25,264 bases of DNA from an uncultured Oscillospiraceae bacterium (GTDB lineage: Bacteria > Bacillota > Clostridia > Oscillospirales > Oscillospiraceae). Under the pieces are notes generated by a model. The model was not told where the DNA came from. It did not search any database and saw nothing but the letters and a program-made list of their open reading frames with translations. The DNA lies in NCBI GenBank assembly GCA_910587205.1, contig CAJULZ010000028.1, positions 1 to 25,264 on the forward strand, in the 5' to 3' direction. The translations under genes and the position numbers were made by a program. Below, one piece after another: positions 21,103-25,264 of this stretch. The stretch's first letter is position 1. The number at the start of each line of letters is the position of its first letter.

Positions 21103-22218
21103 ATGAACCGGAATTACGATGACTTTTTGAAGCTTACCCTGGACACCCGGATCAAGACCGTCCGTGACGGCTGGTACGCTTTCGAGGATACCGTGTTTTA
21201 CGGCGAAAAGGGCGGCGCCCTGGCCGACGAGGGGGAGATCAACGGCCAAAAAGTGCTGGAGCTGCAGTGGGAGGGGGACACCCTCTGGCACCGGGTGGAG
21301 GGGGATCTGGGCGATCCCATCCACATGGAGGCGGACCGGCTCACCCGCTGGAACAACACCGCCGTCCAGTCCGCGTTCCACATGCTGGACGGGTTTTATG
21401 GGCGCATGGGGGTGCGCATCGTGGCCATCGGCGTCCATCCGGAAAACCAGTGGTATGAGGTGAACACCAGGGATCTCCCCCCAGGCCACCTGGACGAGGT
21501 TCAGGCGTTTTTGGATAAACAGATTATGGACAACCTCCAGGTGGAGCTGTCCTACGTGAAGGGAGCGGACTACCCGGATCCCAAGTACCAGGGCTATGAC
21601 GAGGTGCGCATTGTGAAGTTTGGCGATGTGGACACCCAGCCCTGCGGCACCCCCCATGTGGGGCAGACCCGGGACATCCTGGCATTCACCGTGCTGGGCA
21701 GCGAACATTCCGGCCGGGGCACGAAGATCTACACCGCCGTGGGACCTATGGTGGCCGTGCGCCTGCGGCAGGATCACGCGGTGCTGCGGAAGCTGGCGGA
21801 GCTGTCCGGCACCGCTATCCCCGACCTGCCGGAAAAGATGGGGGGGCTGCTGGCCTCGGCCAAGGCGCTGAAAAAGGAGAACGAGGCCCTGCGCCGGGAG
21901 CTGTGCGGTTATCAGGCGGACGCCCTGCTCCAGACGGGGGATAGCCTGGTCCGGTACCCCGCCAAGGACGCCGGGAATCTGCGGGCCATGGCCCAGGCCG
22001 TTCTGGGCAGGGCGGAGCGCGGCGTAGTGCTGATGGCGGAGCTGGACGGCGGCGTGAGCTTTGCCGCCGTTTCCCCGGAGGGGAGGGCCCGGGCTTGGAT
22101 GGAAGGGCTGAAGGGGGCGCTGGAGGTTTCCGGCGGCGGTTCCCCGAAAATCGTCAGCGGGAAGACCCCTGCCATGCCGGAGGAGTTCCTGCGGGCCGCC
22201 GCGGAGCTGTCAATTTGA
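21103..22218 (+). CDS. AlaX/AlaRS-editing-like protein with DHHA1-type C-terminus and altered metal site
   Basis: The 371-residue protein resembles alanyl-tRNA editing proteins (AlaX long form), which hydrolyse Ser- or Gly-tRNA(Ala). An N-terminal barrel (~1-75, with DTVFYGEKGGALADEGEI in place of the usual TxFyPxGGGQ..D.G) is followed by the editing domain and a C-terminal coiled coil (ALKKENEALRREL) plus DHHA1-like part. Zinc ligands are normally HxxxH and CxxxH. Here the second pair is intact (C181-GTP-H185), but the first reads Q89-SAF-H93, losing one His. Activity may therefore be changed. GGGAGG precedes ATG 21103. It follows pyrB after 51 bases with no obvious functional link. Confidence 0.8.
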   Translation: MNRNYDDFLKLTLDTRIKTVRDGWYAFEDTVFYGEKGGALADEGEINGQKVLELQWEGDTLWHRVEGDLGDPIHMEADRLTRWNNTAVQSAFHMLDGFYGRMGVRIVAIGVHPENQWYEVNTRDLPPGHLDEVQAFLDKQIMDNLQVELSYVKGADYPDPKYQGYDEVRIVKFGDVDTQPCGTPHVGQTRDILAFTVLGSEHSGRGTKIYTAVGPMVAVRLRQDHAVLRKLAELSGTAIPDLPEKMGGLLASAKALKKENEALRRELCGYQADALLQTGDSLVRYPAKDAGNLRAMAQAVLGRAERGVVLMAELDGGVSFAAVSPEGRARAWMEGLKGALEVSGGGSPKIVSGKTPAMPEEFLRAAAELSI

Positions 22219-22237
22219 TATTGCCTGTAATGGGCAG

Positions 22238-22285
22238 AAAAGGACCGGAGAGAAGCAATTTGGCGCTTCCTTCCGGCCCTTTTTG
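22238..22285 (+). terminator. Terminator after the AlaX-like gene
   Basis: AAAAGG-CCGGA-GAAGC (22238-22255 with small bulges) pairs with GCTTC-TCCGG-CCTTTTT (22264-22284), ending in TTTTT. Confidence 0.8.
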
Positions 22286-22494
22286 ATATTATTTTGACAT
22301 GCCCTGTGATACTGTTCAAAAAGTGAGCGAAGTTTGCGTAAATTTTAGCCGAAATATACAACCCACAGCGCGGCCAACGTCCATTATTTTTTCCAAATTT
22401 GGGTACTATGAAGATGGTCATGAATCGCCCCACCGATGCGCGCGGGTGGCGGGCGAAAAATCATTCACGTGATCGTTAATGAATAGGAGGAGCC
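22286..22494 (+). promoter_or_regulatory. Leader region of the arc operon
   Basis: This AT-richer gap before arcA must hold its promoter. Candidates are TTGACA (22294-22299), which lacks a -10 at 16-18 bases, and TATACA (22355-22360) with TTTGCG 16 bases upstream. Neither is convincing. A GC hairpin (22426-22434 with 22445-22455, two-base bulge) and a dyad ATTCA (22463-22467) / TGAAT (22480-22484) enclosing TCACGTGA lie just before the AGGAGG at 22485-22490. An ArgR or CRP/FNR-like control site is plausible but does not match a consensus. Confidence 0.35.
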
Positions 22495-23727
22495 ATGAAA
22501 GGTATTTGCGTCAGAAGCGAGATCAACCCGCTGAAAAAAGTGCTGCTGCACCGCCCCGGCAAGGAGCTGCTGAACCTGACCCCGGATACCCTGGGGGAGC
22601 TTTTGTTTGACGACATCCCCTTCCTGAAAGTCGCGCAGGAGGAGCACGACGCCTTCGCCCAGATCCTCCGGGACAACGGCACTGAGGTGGTCTATCTGGA
22701 GGACCTGATGACCGACGTGCTCAGCCTCAATCCCAAGCTGGTGGAGCCCTTCCTGCGCCAGTGGCTGTTTGAGGGCAACATCAAGACCCGGCGGTGGCAG
22801 GACAAGTGCCTGGAGTACCTCACCAGCCATTTCCAGGGCAAGGCCCTGGTGGAAAAGACCATGGAGGGCATCACCCTGAAGGAAATGGGCGACGCCGCCC
22901 GGGCCTACTCCCTCCAGGATCTGGTGGCCCCCCCCGACGACCTGGTGGTCCATCCCATGCCCAACCTGTACTTCACCCGCGACCCGTTCGCCAGCGTGGG
23001 CACCGGCGTGTTCCTGCACAAGATGTACTCCGTAACCCGCTGCCGCGAGACCATTTACGCGGACTATATCTTCAAGTATCACCCCGACTTCGAGGGCCTT
23101 GTCACCCGCTACTACGACCGCGACCTCCACGCCAACATCGAGGGCGGCGACGTGCTCAACCTCACCGAGGACACCCTGGCCATCGGTATCTCCCAGCGCA
23201 CCTGCCCCGACGCCATTGAGGCGGCGGCCCGGAACCTGTTCACCGACCCCGAGGCCAGGATCCGCACCGTGCTGGCTTTCGACATCCCCAAGAGCCGCGC
23301 GTTCATGCACCTGGACACCGTGTTCACCCAGATCGATGTGAACAAGTACACCGTCCATCCCGCCATCCTGGGCCCGCTCACCGTGTACGAGATCACCTCG
23401 GACAGGGACGACCCCGCCGACCTGCACATCAAGCGGGTGGATTCCGACCTGAAGCACATCCTGGAGCGGTATACCCACGTGGACAACGTGGAGCTGATCT
23501 TCTGTGGCGGCGACGACCTGATCGCGGCGGCCCGCGAACAGTGGAACGACGGCTCCAACACCCTGTGCATCGCCCCGGGGAAGATCGTGGTCTACCAGCG
23601 CAACGACGTGTCCAACGCCATCCTGCGCGACGCGGGGCTCACCGTGCTGGAGATGCCCTCCGCTGAACTTTCCCGCGGCCGCGGCGGCCCGCGCTGTATG
23701 TCCATGCCCCTGATCCGGGCAGAATAA
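22495..23727 (+). CDS. arcA: Arginine deiminase
   Basis: The 410-residue protein hydrolyses arginine to citrulline and ammonia, the first step of the ADI pathway. Guanidino-modifying enzyme motifs are all present: D163 (FTRDPF), E216-GGD219 (NIEGGD), H272 (AFMHLDTVF) and the nucleophile Cys401 in GRGGPRCMSMPL. The length is normal. AGGAGG sits 4 bases before ATG 22495. It is the first gene of arcA-arcB-arcC, 44 bases ahead of arcB. The pathway yields ATP and ammonia, supporting energy and acid tolerance in anaerobes. Confidence 0.98.
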   Translation: MKGICVRSEINPLKKVLLHRPGKELLNLTPDTLGELLFDDIPFLKVAQEEHDAFAQILRDNGTEVVYLEDLMTDVLSLNPKLVEPFLRQWLFEGNIKTRRWQDKCLEYLTSHFQGKALVEKTMEGITLKEMGDAARAYSLQDLVAPPDDLVVHPMPNLYFTRDPFASVGTGVFLHKMYSVTRCRETIYADYIFKYHPDFEGLVTRYYDRDLHANIEGGDVLNLTEDTLAIGISQRTCPDAIEAAARNLFTDPEARIRTVLAFDIPKSRAFMHLDTVFTQIDVNKYTVHPAILGPLTVYEITSDRDDPADLHIKRVDSDLKHILERYTHVDNVELIFCGGDDLIAAAREQWNDGSNTLCIAPGKIVVYQRNDVSNAILRDAGLTVLEMPSAELSRGRGGPRCMSMPLIRAE

Positions 23728-23771
23728 GGACTGTCCCAAACTATTTTAATCTGATTTAGGAGGAATTTACA

Positions 23772-24764
23772 ATGGGCATCAACATCCGTGGCAGGAGCTT
23801 TTTGACTTTGCTGGACTTCACCCCCGAGGAAATCAACTATATGCTGGACCTCTCCGCCGAGTTCAAGCGCATGAAGAACAACGGCGTGGAGCACAAGTGG
23901 CTCACCGACAAGCAGGTGGTGCTGCTGTTTGAGAAGACCTCCACCCGCACCCGCTGCGCCTTCGAGGTGGGCGCCCGGGATCTGGGCATGGGCGTCACCT
24001 TCCTGGACCCCGGCTCCTCCCAGATGGGCAAGAAGGAGTCCCTGGCCGACACCGCCAAGGTGCTGGGCCGTATGTATGACGGCATCGAATACCGCGGTTT
24101 TAAGCAGTCCGTGGTGGAGGATCTGGCCCGCTACTCCGGCGTGCCCGTGTGGAACGGCCTGACCGACGCCTTCCATCCCACCCAGATGCTGGCCGACATT
24201 CTCACCGTGAAGGAGGAGTTCGGCGACGTGCGTGGCCGCAAACTCACCTTCTTTGGCGACGCCCGCAACAACGTGGCCAACTCCCTGATGGTGGTGTGCG
24301 CCAAGCTGGGCATGCACTTCTGCGCCTGCGGGCCCAAGGAGCTGATGCCCGCCGCCGACCTGGTGGAGAAGTGCAAGGCTGTGGCCGCCGAGACCGGCGC
24401 GACCATCGAGCTGACCGACGACGTGAAGCAGGGTGCCCGCGACTGCGACGTGCTGTACACCGATATCTGGGTGTCCATGGGCGAGCCGGACGAGATCTGG
24501 GCCGAGCGCATCAAGCTGCTGCTGCCCTATCAGGTGAACAAAGACGTGATGGCTATGGCCAAGCCTACCGCCATCTTCCTGCACTGCCTGCCCTCCTTCC
24601 ACGACCGGGACACCACCATCGGCGAGGACATCTTCCAGAAGTTCGGCATCCCCGCCATGGAAGTTACCGACGACGTGTTCCTGGGCAAGCAGGCCCGCCA
24701 GTTCGATGAGGCAGAGAACCGTATGCACACCATCAAGGCTGTGATGTACGCCACGCTGAAGTAA
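23772..24764 (+). CDS. arcB: Ornithine carbamoyltransferase, catabolic by context
   Basis: The 330-residue protein carries S57-T-R-T-R61 (carbamoyl phosphate), the MGKKESLADT loop, H135-PTQ, and H271-CLP with Cys272, the standard OTC residues; the VSMGE segment (~236-240) is the family's SMG ornithine loop. In this operon it runs in the phosphorolysis direction (citrulline plus phosphate to ornithine plus carbamoyl phosphate), feeding carbamate kinase; sequence alone does not separate it from anabolic ArgF. TAGGAGGAA precedes ATG 23772. arcC starts 5 bases after the stop. Confidence 0.95.
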   Translation: MGINIRGRSFLTLLDFTPEEINYMLDLSAEFKRMKNNGVEHKWLTDKQVVLLFEKTSTRTRCAFEVGARDLGMGVTFLDPGSSQMGKKESLADTAKVLGRMYDGIEYRGFKQSVVEDLARYSGVPVWNGLTDAFHPTQMLADILTVKEEFGDVRGRKLTFFGDARNNVANSLMVVCAKLGMHFCACGPKELMPAADLVEKCKAVAAETGATIELTDDVKQGARDCDVLYTDIWVSMGEPDEIWAERIKLLLPYQVNKDVMAMAKPTAIFLHCLPSFHDRDTTIGEDIFQKFGIPAMEVTDDVFLGKQARQFDEAENRMHTIKAVMYATLK

Positions 24765-24769
24765 AAGCC

Positions 24770-25264
24770 ATGGGGAAGCGAATTGTTGTAGCCCTGGGCG
24801 GCAACGCCCTGGGCAACTCCCCTGAGGAGCAGCTGGCCCTGGTGAAGAGCACCGCCAAGCCCATCGTGGATCTGGTGGAAAAAGGTTACGACGTCATCAT
24901 TGGCCACGGCAACGGCCCCCAAGTGGGCATGATCAACCTGGCCATGGAGTTTTCCGCCAACAAGGGCGGCGGCACCCCCTATATGCCCTTCCCCGAGTGC
25001 GGGGCCATGACCCAGGGCTATATCGGCTACCACCTCCAGCAGGCCATCCAAGACGAGCTGAAGGGCCGGGGCATTAAAAAGGCCTGCGCCACCGTAGTCA
25101 CCCAGGTGGTGGTGGATGAGGCGGACCCTGGCTTCCAGAAGCCCACCAAGCCCGTGGGCAGCTTTTACACCAAGGAGGAGGCCGACGCCATCGCGGCGGA
25201 AAAGGGCTTTACCTTCGTGGAGGACGCGGGCCGGGGCTACCGCCGGGTGGTGCCCTCCCAGATC
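24770..25264 (+). CDS. arcC: Carbamate kinase, N-terminal part (cut by window end)
   Basis: 165 codons are visible, about half of the usual ~310, and the frame is open to the last base. MGKRIVVALGGNAL is the canonical start of carbamate kinase, and GHGNGPQVG and FPECGAMTQGYIGYHLQQAI are further signatures of the amino acid kinase fold. The enzyme makes ATP from carbamoyl phosphate and ADP, the energy-yielding step of the ADI pathway. No clear ribosome binding site precedes ATG 24770; the 5-base gap to arcB suggests translational coupling. An arcD antiporter is not seen and may lie further downstream. Confidence 0.96.
   Translation, partial: MGKRIVVALGGNALGNSPEEQLALVKSTAKPIVDLVEKGYDVIIGHGNGPQVGMINLAMEFSANKGGGTPYMPFPECGAMTQGYIGYHLQQAIQDELKGRGIKKACATVVTQVVVDEADPGFQKPTKPVGSFYTKEEADAIAAEKGFTFVEDAGRGYRRVVPSQI

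Noticed and set aside
22461..22485. ArgR box in front of arcA
   Set aside because: The ATTCA/TGAAT arms are in the reverse order and wider spacing than the usual ARG box, so only a loose dyad is reported.

Overview
The window is a GC-rich (roughly 60-65% by eye) stretch of a Gram-positive chromosome. Bacillota gene content (AddA, zinc-binding L31, BlaI/M56 pair, MoxR-DUF58-transglutaminase operon, rpsF-ssb-rpsR, arginine deiminase operon), strong AGGAGG ribosome binding sites and a CCA-encoding tRNA suggest a gut Oscillospiraceae-type clostridium (Flavonifractor/Intestinimonas/Lawsonibacter-like). That placement is inference. The first 46 bases are not genomic: they match the Illumina P5/TruSeq adapter, so position 1 is an assembly edge.

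Layout. 47-1339 holds the 3' end of addA, then a small broken ORF, rpmE with its own promoter and terminator, a flavin-reductase-like gene, a collapsed alpha/beta-hydrolase pseudogene and a 161-bp hairpin-forming repeat in front of hflX. 4229-8720 is an operon of MoxR ATPase, DUF58 protein and membrane transglutaminase. 8725-9980 is rpsF-ssb-rpsR with promoter, structured leader and terminator. 9979-12583 is accessory: a GNAT acetyltransferase, a second copy of the 161-bp repeat, a TVP38/DedA-type membrane protein with a structured leader, an AT-richer coding remnant and a NYN-LOTUS protein.

12669-14578 is an ECF sigma factor coupled by ATGA overlap to a membrane protein whose outer tail carries tandem CxxC/HxH modules, probably an anti-sigma factor with a metal- or redox-responsive ectodomain. 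A hairpin-rich element with inverted ends follows, then a divergent secreted stalk-domain protein, and a BlaI-type repressor plus M56 metalloprotease with a clear operator. 19815-22218 holds tRNA-Arg(ACG), a pyrB encoding a PyrI-like zinc ribbon at its C-terminus, and an AlaX-like protein with an altered metal site. The window closes with arcA-arcB-arcC (arginine to citrulline to carbamoyl phosphate to ATP); arcC is cut by the window end.

The most noteworthy items are the sigma/zinc-tail membrane protein pair with its candidate autoregulatory promoter, the PyrB with a PyrI-like zinc tail and no PyrI next to it, the orphan BlaI/M56 system with a large unknown ectodomain, and two families of structured repeats.
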